A stretch of 64,000 nt of DNA from an uncultured Bacilli bacterium (lineage in GTDB: Bacteria > Bacillota_I > Bacilli_A > RF39 > UBA660). Positions 43,808-51,475 of this stretch are shown in pieces. The first letter of the stretch is position 1; each line of letters starts with the position of its first letter. The stretch lies in assembly GCA_944359725.1 (NCBI GenBank), contig CALVSY010000006.1:1-64000 (forward strand). Direction: 5' to 3'. The translations under genes and the position numbers were made by a program. A model generated the notes under the pieces. It saw nothing but the letters and a program-made list of their open reading frames with translations. It was not told the origin of the DNA and did no database searches.

Positions 43808-44231
43808 ATGAACCAGTTACTTCACAATCAGTAAAAGTAATTGTTGCATCTTGACCAGAAATACTAATAGAATTTTTTGTATTTGTAGGAGTAATCATGT
43901 TATTAAATTGCCCTTTACCAGTTACTTTGATACTCCAAGAATTTCCACCAGAATCTTCAGTTACCGAAAGCTCATAATCTTCATCATCAGCTTCTATGTC
44001 ACTAGTATCTTTTATTTGTTGTAAAGTAATTCCTCCGGTTTGTGATGATGCGCATAACATTTTTGCATTTCTTTCAATCATTTGAACAGCATCATAAAAT
44101 GAATCTCCTCTTGATTTTTTGATAGTGTTGTTGATTTGTGTTGTAGCAATAACCATTATGATTGCTAATACTACGATAACCGCTAATAATTCGATTAACG
44201 TAAAACCTTTTTTGTTTTTTAATAATTTCAT
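43806..44231 (-). CDS. Type IV prepilin-like protein A
   Basis: 141 residues. The prepilin peptidase site is KNKKG|FTLIELL (cleavage after residue 9, Glu at mature position 5). A hydrophobic helix to about residue 30 follows, then a short pilin globular domain with two cysteines (CASS and TDCE). The N-terminal 45 codons are almost identical to pilin B at 45501-46010, while the globular parts differ. No assembly ATPase, platform or prepilin peptidase gene is in the window. A consensus promoter (44355-44383) reads into this gene. Confidence 0.85.
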   Translation of the reverse strand: MKLLKNKKGFTLIELLAVIVVLAIIMVIATTQINNTIKKSRGDSFYDAVQMIERNAKMLCASSQTGGITLQQIKDTSDIEADDEDYELSVTEDSGGNSWSIKVTGKGQFNNMITPTNTKNSISISGQDATITFTDCEVTGS

Positions 44232-44312
44232 TTTTTCTTTCCCTTCCTTTTCTCCTTTTTTTACTTATAGTAAACTGCTATTAAATATCTATTTATCCTT
44301 AAGTATATTACT
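44110..44312. repeat. Left 203-bp arm of the pilin inverted repeat
   Basis: Reverse complement of 45421-45622 with only a handful of mismatches and one indel. It covers the first about 40 codons of pilin A, its ribosome binding site and the AATAGCAGTTTACTAT segment. Confidence 0.88.
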
Positions 44313-44343
44313 ATAGGTATAAATACCTAATAGCAGTTTACTA
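44268..44343. repeat. 16-bp perfect inverted sites around a 44-bp spacer
   Basis: TAGTAAACTGCTATTA at 44268-44283 and its exact complement at 44328-44343. The same 15 bp recurs at 45450-45464. These are candidate recombinase core sites: 44268 and 45450 are inverted with respect to each other, and 44328 and 45450 are direct. The spacer contains GGTAT-TT-ATACC, a small palindrome. Confidence 0.75.
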
Positions 44344-44354
44344 TTTTCATTTAA

Positions 44355-44383
44355 ATCTTATCATTATTGGAACATATTGTCAA
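44355..44383 (-). promoter_or_regulatory. Promoter inside the invertible segment, facing pilin A
   Basis: TTGACA (44378-44383), 17-bp spacer, TAAGAT (44355-44360). It lies between the recombinase gene and the inner recombination site and reads into pilin A. No comparable promoter precedes pilin B. Confidence 0.75.
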
Positions 44384-44429
44384 TATTTATATTTTATAAA
44401 AATTATAATTGACATGAGATTTACAATAA

Positions 44430-45380
44430 TTATTTCATTAACTTATTGTATAAAATATTTATGCATTTTTCTTTTTGTGAAAGACTTGGATGAACATATA
44501 AATTTAATGTCATATTAATATTAGAATGTCCAAGTAATTCACTTACTGTTTTATAATCAATACCTAAGGATATACAGTTAGTTGCAAACGTATGTCTTAA
44601 TGAATGAAAATTAAAATGCTTAATTTCTAATTTTTTAAGAACATTATTAAAATAATTTCTGTATACTCTTGGTTCAATAAATTTATTAGAACCGGTTAAG
44701 ATATAATTTTCATTATCACTTTTTAATGATTTTAATATTTTAATAAAATCCTTATTTAAAGGAATAATTCTGTTTGCGTTTTTTGTTTTTGGAGTTGATA
44801 TTATAATTTTAGAATAATTATTATTTTTATCTTTTACATATATTCTTTGAATGGTTTTATTAATATTGACTAATCCATTGTTAAAATTAATATCTTTCCA
44901 TTTTAATGCGCAAACTTCTCCAATTCTAATTCCTGCGAATAAACAAATTAATATACCAATATTTTTATAATTTAAATTATTAATGGCATATTTCATTATC
45001 TTATTTTGCTCATCTTTTGTTAATACATACACGTTTTTATTAAAATTATTTTTTGGATAATTAAATTTTAAATTAAATACTTTTATTACCTTTTTATTAA
45101 ATAAAAATCTTATACTTGCTTTTAAAATAGATATTATATCTTTTATTGTTTTTATAGATAATCCTAATTTATTTTTGCCACCATTTTTATATAGCATTAA
45201 TATATAATCTTGAATTAATTCATGATTAATTATGTTAATTGAATAATCTCCTAATATTGGAATTATATAATTATAAATAATATTTGAATAATTCGCATAC
45301 GTTGATTCTTTTACGTAATCTTTTTTATACTCTAACCATTTACACAAGTACTGCTTAAATCTTGTTTTTTTAATAGTCAC
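44430..45380 (-). CDS. Tyrosine recombinase (XerC/D-like integrase)
   Basis: 316 residues from a GTG start (AAGGAGAAG before it). The catalytic set is Arg152 (AGIRIGEV), His259 and Arg262 (HSLRH), His285 (LLGHSNI) and Tyr295. An N-terminal SAM-like core-binding domain (YLCKWLEYKKDYVKESTYANY) is present; there is no AP2-type arm-binding domain. A promoter TTAAGT (45429-45434), 17 bp, TATAAT (45406-45411) reads into it. It lies alone between two inverted prepilin genes, so it is best read as the invertase of that cassette. Confidence 0.88.
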   Translation of the reverse strand: MTIKKTRFKQYLCKWLEYKKDYVKESTYANYSNIIYNYIIPILGDYSINIINHELIQDYILMLYKNGGKNKLGLSIKTIKDIISILKASIRFLFNKKVIKVFNLKFNYPKNNFNKNVYVLTKDEQNKIMKYAINNLNYKNIGILICLFAGIRIGEVCALKWKDINFNNGLVNINKTIQRIYVKDKNNNYSKIIISTPKTKNANRIIPLNKDFIKILKSLKSDNENYILTGSNKFIEPRVYRNYFNNVLKKLEIKHFNFHSLRHTFATNCISLGIDYKTVSELLGHSNINMTLNLYVHPSLSQKEKCINILYNKLMK

Positions 45381-45420
45381 TTTTTTCTTCTCCTTCCAAA
45401 TGGTTATTATATAACATTTA

Positions 45421-45622
45421 AGTAATATACTTAAGGATAATAGATGCCAAATAGCAGTTTACTATAAGTAAAAAAAGGAGAAAAGGAAGGGAAAGAAAAA
45501 ATGAAATTATTAAAAAACAAAAAAGGTTTTACGTTAATCGAATTATTAGCGGTTATCGTAGTATTAGCAATCATAATGGTTATTGCTACAACACAAATTA
45601 ACAACACTATTAAAAAATCAAG
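45421..45622. repeat. Right 202-bp arm of the pilin inverted repeat
   Basis: Covers TTAAGTA-ATA-TACTTAA-like palindromic sequence, the AATAGCAGTTTACTATAAG site, the ribosome binding site and the first about 40 codons of pilin B. Matches 44110-44312 in inverted orientation. Confidence 0.88.
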
Positions 45623-46010
45623 GGCAAATTCGTTCTATGATGCAGCACAAATGATTGAAAGAAATACTAACATGATATGTGCAAGTAGAACAGATGGTAA
45701 TGGAGAATTAACGAAAGAAGACATCGCTGAATTAAGTGACATTGAATATAGTGGTTCTGGTAGTTCTGCTACTATTACAGATGAGGATTATGATATTGAA
45801 ATAACTTTGGGTTCAACATCAAGTGATCCATCAACAATAAAAATCATTGCTAAAACCGGTGGCCAGTTTGATGGTGTTGATTTAAAAGACTATTATCACT
45901 TAAATACATGCACCACTGGTAGTGGTACAACTTGTGAGGGTTCCAGAATGAAAGAATCATTTACTGGATTAGAAAGTAATTCTATGACATTTAAAGCAGA
46001 ATGTCATTAA
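45501..46010 (+). CDS. Type IV prepilin-like protein B
   Basis: 169 residues, on the opposite strand to pilin A. It has the same KNKKG|FTLIELL prepilin site and N-terminal helix, but a longer and different globular domain with four cysteines (CASR, NTCTTGSG, TCEG, AECH). The shared 5' part and shared terminator type mark an inverted duplication followed by divergence of the exposed domain. No TTGACA-type promoter points into it, so in the present orientation it may be silent. Confidence 0.85.
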   Translation: MKLLKNKKGFTLIELLAVIVVLAIIMVIATTQINNTIKKSRANSFYDAAQMIERNTNMICASRTDGNGELTKEDIAELSDIEYSGSGSSATITDEDYDIEITLGSTSSDPSTIKIIAKTGGQFDGVDLKDYYHLNTCTTGSGTTCEGSRMKESFTGLESNSMTFKAECH

Positions 46011-46018
46011 TTATTCAT

Positions 46019-46047
46019 AAAAAGATTGAAAAATTCAATCTTTTTTA
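46019..46047. terminator. Bidirectional terminator of pilin B and rsmD
   Basis: AAAAAGATTGAA / TTCAATCTTTTTT. It serves the convergent plus-strand pilin and minus-strand rsmD. Confidence 0.82.
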
Positions 46048-46049
46048 TT

Positions 46050-46598
46050 TTACTTTCTTTTTAATATAGTAACAGTTTTATCTCCATAACGTCTTGTTTT
46101 ATAAATAATAAAATTACTATATTTTTCATAATTAATATCAAGTTCTGTTTCACATACTATAAGGACGTTATTAGAAAGTATTTTTATATTATCATTTATT
46201 GTTGTTAAAGATTTATCTAGTTCATTAGTTTTATATGGTGGATCTAAGAATATAATATCAAATACTTTTCTATTACCTATAAAGTATTTTAAAGCGTCTT
46301 TTGCATCATTATTTAAAACATATGCATTATTAATATTAAGCATTTTAAGGTTTTCATTAATGGTTTTAATAGCAATCTTATTATTATCTACTAAGAAAGC
46401 TTTTTTAGCGCCGTTAGATAATGCCTCTATCCCTAAATTACCTGTTCCAGAGTATAAATCTAGTATGGTAGAATCTTTTATATAATCTTGAATCATTGCG
46501 AATACTGATTCTTTTACCCGATCCATGGTAGGTCTTGTACCAACTATATTAAAGCCTTTTAATGTTCTTCCTTTATATTTACCACTAATAATTTTCAT
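46050..46598 (-). CDS. rsmD: 16S rRNA (guanine966-N2)-methyltransferase
   Basis: About 182 residues from the ATG at 46598. MKIISGKYKGRTLK, TRPTMDRVKESVFAMI, the SAM-binding ILDLYSGTGNLGIEALSNGA, and the catalytic IFLDPPYK identify RsmD. It methylates G966 during 30S assembly. In Bacilli it belongs to the ylbD-ylbH-coaD cluster; here coaD is absent and an ORF6N gene has been inserted upstream, overlapping the start by a few codons. Confidence 0.93.
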   Translation of the reverse strand: MKIISGKYKGRTLKGFNIVGTRPTMDRVKESVFAMIQDYIKDSTILDLYSGTGNLGIEALSNGAKKAFLVDNNKIAIKTINENLKMLNINNAYVLNNDAKDALKYFIGNRKVFDIIFLDPPYKTNELDKSLTTINDNIKILSNNVLIVCETELDINYEKYSNFIIYKTRRYGDKTVTILKRK

Positions 46599-47520
46599 TT
46601 GTATCACCTACATTACATTTTATCATACTAATAAGTAATTTTAAATAATGCTTATCATTTAGTTTATTAATAGCAAATACTTTCTTACCTAAGTCTTTTA
46701 ATGAAGCTCCTAGGTTATATAATTCATTGTTATCAATTATTATGAACCTGTCATAAAATGCATTTGTATATTTTATTCTTAATAAAGGATACTCACTATT
46801 AAATTTATTAATATCAGTGTTATTTAATTTACTTTTGTTTTCATCTGTTATTAAAAGTACTACAACACTTACTTTCTTCTTAGATAGAATATCAAGCGTT
46901 ACTTTATCTACATAATTATCTATTATTATGATTTCTTTATTTGCTTTACTTATAATATCTACTAAAAGACTATAAGCATCATATATCTCTCCACCAAAAA
47001 ACAATTTACTTTTTAAGTCTTCTTTTCTATCGAATTTATCAAATATTATTTCAAAATTTTTATCATGTTCCTTTAAAGTATTTTCTATAAAATCTGTTTT
47101 ATTTTCTATATTTATTATTCTTTTAAATACATTTTTATTTTCATTTATAAACCTTCTCATATAAACAAATGCATTCATTATGTTTACACTTATTTTAGCA
47201 GCATTATTTGTTTTCAAAACACTTGATAGCATCGCAACTCCCTGCTCTGTAAATACATATGGAAGTTTTCTTATTCCTCCATAAAAATTATCATTTGAAG
47301 TCCCAATTTGGGACTTCAAGTTTTGATATTCTTCTTTAGTTAATTGAAAATAAAAATTGCTTGGAAATCGTTCTATGTTCCTTTTTACTGCTTGATTTAT
47401 TGTCTTTGTTCCATTAGCGCACCCATAAAGAATGGCTAAATCACTATCTAGCATAACCTCTACACCTCTTACTTCATATATCAAATTTTTTATATCTATA
47501 TTTTCTTTTAGTTCTTGCAT
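46585..47520 (-). CDS. ORF6N-domain protein
   Basis: About 311 residues from the ATG at 47520 (AAGGAGG before it). The N-terminal half is an ORF6N DNA-binding domain: YEVRGVEVMLDSDLAILYGCANGTKTINQAVKRN..RFPSNFYFQLT and RKLPYVFTEQGVAMLSSVL. The C-terminal half (about 200-300) contains KEIIIIDNYVDKVTLDILSKKK and YDRFIIIDN, resembling a PLD-like or NERD-associated fold with an H/D-poor active site. Such proteins are frequent in mobile DNA. Its position between ylbF and rsmD suggests it was acquired. Confidence 0.85.
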   Translation of the reverse strand: MQELKENIDIKNLIYEVRGVEVMLDSDLAILYGCANGTKTINQAVKRNIERFPSNFYFQLTKEEYQNLKSQIGTSNDNFYGGIRKLPYVFTEQGVAMLSSVLKTNNAAKISVNIMNAFVYMRRFINENKNVFKRIINIENKTDFIENTLKEHDKNFEIIFDKFDRKEDLKSKLFFGGEIYDAYSLLVDIISKANKEIIIIDNYVDKVTLDILSKKKVSVVVLLITDENKSKLNNTDINKFNSEYPLLRIKYTNAFYDRFIIIDNNELYNLGASLKDLGKKVFAINKLNDKHYLKLLISMIKCNVGDTNENY

Positions 47521-47575
47521 TTTTACCTCCTTCATACTTATAATTCTCTGTATCTTTTAAAATTCCCCTAAAAAA

Positions 47576-47606
47576 TAAAAAAGTGTTACTTTTTATTAGT
47601 AACACC
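47576..47606 (-). terminator. Terminator after ylbF
   Basis: GTGTTACT AATAAA AAGTAACAC followed by a T-run on the minus strand. Confidence 0.8.
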
Positions 47607-47894
47607 ATCTGTTATTTGTTTTATTCTGTTATTTATTTTAATAGATAACATGTTAATTTTATTTTGAATATCTATATATTCTTTTAATATCTCATTTTCT
47701 AATAACTTCTTTTTAGCTTCTATAAAATCATCTTTTATTTTATATTTTTCATATAACTCTTTAGCGTTTTTAAAATTATCAATTATCTTTTTTAAATCAG
47801 GATCATTTTTTATCTCGTTTTTTATTTTTATTAATTTTTCATTTATATTAGAGTTTTGTATTTCATCAGTTATAAAATATGCTTTATCTATCAT
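47586..47894 (-). CDS. ylbF: YlbF/YmcA-family protein
   Basis: 102 residues, all helical (DDFIEAKKKLLENEILKEYIDIQNKINML). Matches the YlbF/RicF family, whose B. subtilis member joins YmcA and YaaT in the RNase Y-specificity complex and is required for competence, biofilm and sporulation. Position beside ylbE and ylbD agrees. Confidence 0.75.
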   Translation of the reverse strand: MIDKAYFITDEIQNSNINEKLIKIKNEIKNDPDLKKIIDNFKNAKELYEKYKIKDDFIEAKKKLLENEILKEYIDIQNKINMLSIKINNRIKQITDGVTNKK

Positions 47895-47898
47895 TTAA

Positions 47899-48120
47899 TC
47901 ACCTCAACACGTTAATTAATTTACTTACCATATCTATTTTATCCATAAAATTATTTATTTTATCTTCGGTCCTTAATTTATATTTTTCTTTTACTTCTTT
48001 GATGAAAGGATCAATCATATTAGGATTTCTATTTAGGGTTTTATACCAATATGAATTAGATCTTAGATATCTTTTATAATCAGGATTAGAATCTATTATC
48101 AATTTTATTCTAGTGTCCAT
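47899..48120 (-). CDS. ylbE: YlbE-like protein
   Basis: 73 residues. RIKLIIDSNPDYKRYLRSNSYWYKTLNRNPNMIDPF is the YlbE pattern (W-Y-R-x-L-x-R-x-P). Function unknown. Its start overlaps the ylbD stop by one base, so translation is coupled. Conserved only in Bacilli and relatives. Confidence 0.8.
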   Translation of the reverse strand: MDTRIKLIIDSNPDYKRYLRSNSYWYKTLNRNPNMIDPFIKEVKEKYKLRTEDKINNFMDKIDMVSKLINVLR

Positions 48121-48500
48121 TAATCTTCAAATTTTTTAAATACTTGTCTTGGCTCATAAGATGAAGAAGACGCATTTGATCCCGTTTTAGATCCTGTTAA
48201 TCCCTGCAGTAAACCCACTACTTTTTGCATGGAATTTACTCCTTTTTGAACCTGATTCATATCCACTTTTTTAACCCAATCAACAAGTGATGAAAAGCTG
48301 AAATTTTGATTATTAGTAGCATTATCATTAGCTATCCTATCATTTTCATTTTTATATTTACTCCATACTTTTTCATCATCACCATATAAGGACCAAATCT
48401 CATAAAATCTTTGCCAAGTCATGTCTCCTTTTGTTACGTAACTAATAAGTTCTGGTCTTTGTCTTACAAATGCTTTAAATTCTTCTTTTATGATAATCAC
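48120..48500 (-). CDS. ylbD: YlbD-like spore coat-type protein
   Basis: 126 residues. FKAFVRQRPELISYVTKGDMTWQRFYEIWSLYGDDEKVW matches the YlbD family, annotated as a putative spore coat protein in B. subtilis. A low-complexity Ser/Asn segment follows and a helix (VQKGVNSMQKVVGLLQGLTG). The start is not well defined: the GTG at 48500 has a weak site. First gene of the ylb cluster. Confidence 0.7.
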   Translation of the reverse strand: MIIIKEEFKAFVRQRPELISYVTKGDMTWQRFYEIWSLYGDDEKVWSKYKNENDRIANDNATNNQNFSFSSLVDWVKKVDMNQVQKGVNSMQKVVGLLQGLTGSKTGSNASSSSYEPRQVFKKFED

Positions 48501-48517
48501 CCTAATATAGTCTATGC

Positions 48518-49207
48518 TTATTTAGACATTTTTTTCATTTTCTTTAACATTATCTTATCTTCTTTTTTAACTCTTAGTGAATCACATATTTTGCTTATTG
48601 CCTTATTATATGTTATGTTATCTATTTTAGTATTTTTTAGATATTTTAATGTTTCTTTAGGATACTTAACATAACAAATACTAATAAGCCATGCCTTTAC
48701 CATCATTACGTAGTAAAAGTCGTTTTTATCATTTTCTATTAAATTAAATATATCATTTAAGTATTTATCTTCTATAAAGTAAGAAATTAAAATATCAAAG
48801 GCACATCTTACTTTCCATGGGTTTTTACTTGTTATTATTTTATTTACATAACTAAAGGCTTTTTCTTTGTTTTTATTTATTACTTTACAATTTGAAATAA
48901 CCATGTCACACACGCCCCAATTATCTATTTTAAGCATGAATTTATCTAGTTTTTCAATCATTTTATCAAAGTCTTTAATACCTGATATAACAAGTCCTTC
49001 TACCATTATTTGTTCGTAATATTCATCTTTTACGTTTTTTAAAAAAGAATCGTAATCACCCTTTAATATTGAATATGCTATTTTTTTTAATATAGGACTT
49101 CTTACCCCTATTGTTTTTTTATTAGTATTAACAATTTTATCATTAAATTCTTTATATTTTAAATCTTGATTAGAAAAAAGCATTTTTAAAAGTTCTTCAT
49201 TAGTCAT
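48518..49207 (-). CDS. AlkD-like DNA alkylation repair protein
   Basis: 229 residues of HEAT-like helices. GVRSPILKKIAYSIL, VMVEGLVI, DNWGVCDMVISNCK and SKNPWKVRCAFDILISYFI are typical of AlkD-type glycosylases, with Trp/Asp residues at the catalytic cleft. It should excise bulky or charged N3/N7 alkyl bases. It stands next to ylbD with its own ribosome site. Confidence 0.82.
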   Translation of the reverse strand: MTNEELLKMLFSNQDLKYKEFNDKIVNTNKKTIGVRSPILKKIAYSILKGDYDSFLKNVKDEYYEQIMVEGLVISGIKDFDKMIEKLDKFMLKIDNWGVCDMVISNCKVINKNKEKAFSYVNKIITSKNPWKVRCAFDILISYFIEDKYLNDIFNLIENDKNDFYYVMMVKAWLISICYVKYPKETLKYLKNTKIDNITYNKAISKICDSLRVKKEDKIMLKKMKKMSK

Positions 49208-49236
49208 TATTACACCTCTTAAAATAATTATAACAA

Positions 49237-49260
49237 AAAAAGTTCCTAAACGAACTTTAT
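49237..49260 (-). terminator. Terminator after the 212-residue membrane protein gene
   Basis: AAAGTTCG TTTA GGAACTTT-type stem followed by a T-run on the minus strand. Confidence 0.7.
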
Positions 49261-49895
49261 CTTTGGCATATTATGGTTAATACATAAAACTCATTACTTT
49301 CATAAACTAACTCATAAGAAATATTTATTTTTGTTTTTTCATCAAGCACATAATAATAGCCATCTTCAAGCATTGTTTCAATATATTTCTCTTTAGTATT
49401 AACATTCATAAAGTTTTTTAAAATATTATTACAATCCTCGCTAACTGATGTAGTAGTAAAATCATTTTTTTCATATATTAAATTTAAAGTTATGTAATTA
49501 ACTTTATTGTTATCATCATAATATACATTTATGTAATCAGTTAAATTATCACCATGATTTTTATATGCGTAAGTAGTAATATAACTTTCTTTATCATTTG
49601 ATTTTACTTCTTCATTAGATTCATCAAAACCTATTCTTTTAAATAATTCGCTTCTTTTAGAAGAAGGTATTTTAGCATAATCACCACTATACTCATTAAC
49701 CATTTTATAACTGTTATCTCCATACATTAAATACCAAACATTAAAAGCACTTGATGCTAATAAAATGATTATTAATATAATAATTAAAGATATTATTAAG
49801 GCCGTTCTTTTACTTTTATTTCTATCCTTTTTTTCATGGTATGTTTTTCCTGGAAACGCATCAAAATAAATCCCCTTTTTATTATCACTTTGCAT
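49257..49895 (-). CDS. Single-pass membrane protein of unknown function
   Basis: 212 residues. A cytoplasmic basic N-terminus (KKDRNKSKR), one long hydrophobic helix (about 33-55) and an extracytoplasmic domain rich in Tyr, Asn and Asp. No lipobox or sortase motif. Family not recognised. Located between AlkD and the 491-residue unknown gene on the same strand. Confidence 0.55.
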   Translation of the reverse strand: MQSDNKKGIYFDAFPGKTYHEKKDRNKSKRTALIISLIIILIIILLASSAFNVWYLMYGDNSYKMVNEYSGDYAKIPSSKRSELFKRIGFDESNEEVKSNDKESYITTYAYKNHGDNLTDYINVYYDDNNKVNYITLNLIYEKNDFTTTSVSEDCNNILKNFMNVNTKEKYIETMLEDGYYYVLDEKTKINISYELVYESNEFYVLTIICQR

Positions 49896-49954
49896 AACGT
49901 AACACCTCTATTTTAAATGATAACATTTATTTTCAAATTAAACAATACTTTAGA

Positions 49955-51415
49955 TTATTTCCTTTTCGTGTTTAACAACGTTTTTATTTCATCTTCAATA
50001 AATGCGTTTTCTTTTTCGTATTCATCAAATAACTCATTTATAGATAATGATGATACTAAAGATTTTTCTATTTTAACTAATTTATTATTTCTATTTTCTG
50101 TTTTATTTATAACATCAAAGCCTTTATGATCTTTCTTACAAAAAACACCTAAAATTATATATACGTTATCTTTTAATAATCTATAAGTTATTCTAATATC
50201 CTTTACTCTTAATTTAAATACTTTTCTTAATTTTGTTATGCTTGTTCTTTTTTCTTTAGCACCATCTTTTTTTATTAAATTTAGTCCATATAATATATCA
50301 TGATAATATTCATTAGGAATGTTATTTCTAATAATATCTTGATATATTTTATTTTTTCTTTCTAAAAACCCGTAATAAAAAATTATGTTTTCGTTATTAT
50401 CTTTTTTATTAACTTCTTCTTTTTCATCTTCTAATTTATATAAGTAATTAGTTATTATGTTTTTTAAGTTTAAATCCTCTTTTGAATCACTAAGTAAGTT
50501 AATTATTCTGTTAAGTATTATTTTTATGTTATAATCATGCTTAATTGAATCTAAGAAAGTATAAATATCGCAAGGTTCTTTTAAATACTTAATAGCGGCC
50601 AAATAATTTTCACATATATAATTTTCTTCTTTTAAATCTTCTATATCTTCTTGTTTTTCATCATAAGATAAGTCATTGTCAAAATACGTAACTTTTTGTT
50701 TTACCTTGCTTTCTTTTTCTGATAATTCTTCTTTTGGCCTATTCTCTATTTTTAATAAATAATCATTTAATTCTTTTAATAAAGTTTGCTTTAGTTCTTC
50801 GTCTTCTTGCTTGTTAATTAAATCAAGTACTAAAGATAAGTTTCTTGGAATCAATCTGTTATTTTGTTTAATATCTTTTATGGTGTAACTTAAAAAACGC
50901 TCTGTTTGTTTTAGATTTTCTTTTTCATTTAAAGTGCTTTCATATAAATCAATCATTACGCCTGCAACATACATAACTATTTTTTCATTTATTAAGAATA
51001 GCTCTTCATCTCTTTTTTTCATTTCAATTAATTTTTCATATATAGGTTTTAATCTTGGATTATTTTTAGAGCGAGCGCTTATGGTATTTAAAAAGTTATC
51101 ACTAAAAATAATGTTTTTAGAAAGTCCATACGCTCTTAATTTTTTATTTACCTCTTTATCATGATTTTCAAATAACACTTTATATTCAAGCATCTTTTCC
51201 ACCGCGATAAGGTTTGTTTTACTTACCAAGCTTGTTAATTTATCAAGTAATTCATCATTAAACGATAAGTTGATTATGTTTTCTTTTTTGAATTTTTTAC
51301 CCTTTGGTTTTAACGCATCATAAACCGGTTTATAATCTAGTAAATTCTTATTAAGGCTAATTATTTTTTTATCTATTTCTTTTATTTCTTCATTAATTAA
51401 GTTAATTAACAACAT
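49955..51415 (-). CDS. Large helical protein with RelE/ParE-like C-terminus
   Basis: About 486 residues from the ATG at 51415, which has a better binding site (AGGTGA) than the upstream GTG. The first about 400 residues are helical and charged. Near 410-465 KRTSITKLRKVFKLRVKDIRITYRLLKDNVYIILGVFCKKDHKGFD has the strand pattern and Arg/Lys positions of RelE/ParE toxins. The long helical part could be a fused regulator, or the domain may be an RNA-binding module. It occupies the position after sigE where sigG lies in B. subtilis. Confidence 0.5.
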   Translation of the reverse strand: MLLINLINEEIKEIDKKIISLNKNLLDYKPVYDALKPKGKKFKKENIINLSFNDELLDKLTSLVSKTNLIAVEKMLEYKVLFENHDKEVNKKLRAYGLSKNIIFSDNFLNTISARSKNNPRLKPIYEKLIEMKKRDEELFLINEKIVMYVAGVMIDLYESTLNEKENLKQTERFLSYTIKDIKQNNRLIPRNLSLVLDLINKQEDEELKQTLLKELNDYLLKIENRPKEELSEKESKVKQKVTYFDNDLSYDEKQEDIEDLKEENYICENYLAAIKYLKEPCDIYTFLDSIKHDYNIKIILNRIINLLSDSKEDLNLKNIITNYLYKLEDEKEEVNKKDNNENIIFYYGFLERKNKIYQDIIRNNIPNEYYHDILYGLNLIKKDGAKEKRTSITKLRKVFKLRVKDIRITYRLLKDNVYIILGVFCKKDHKGFDVINKTENRNNKLVKIEKSLVSSLSINELFDEYEKENAFIEDEIKTLLNTKRK

Positions 51416-51447
51416 GCACAATTTTATCACCTACTATAATTATAACA

Positions 51448-51475
51448 TAAAAGAAACTATAGTTTTATAGTTTCC
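51448..51475 (-). terminator. Terminator after sigE
   Basis: GAAACTATAAAACTATAGTTTC followed by a T-run on the minus strand; overlaps the end of sigE. Confidence 0.75.

Noticed and set aside
44328-45464. Recombinase gene between direct repeats as an ordinary integrated mobile element
   Set aside because: The segment carries no cargo other than the recombinase and is framed by inverted pilin copies; an invertase role fits better, although excision is still possible and is listed as a finding.
43806-46010. Type IV pilus or competence operon
   Set aside because: Only prepilin-like proteins are present; no assembly ATPase, platform protein or prepilin peptidase in the window.
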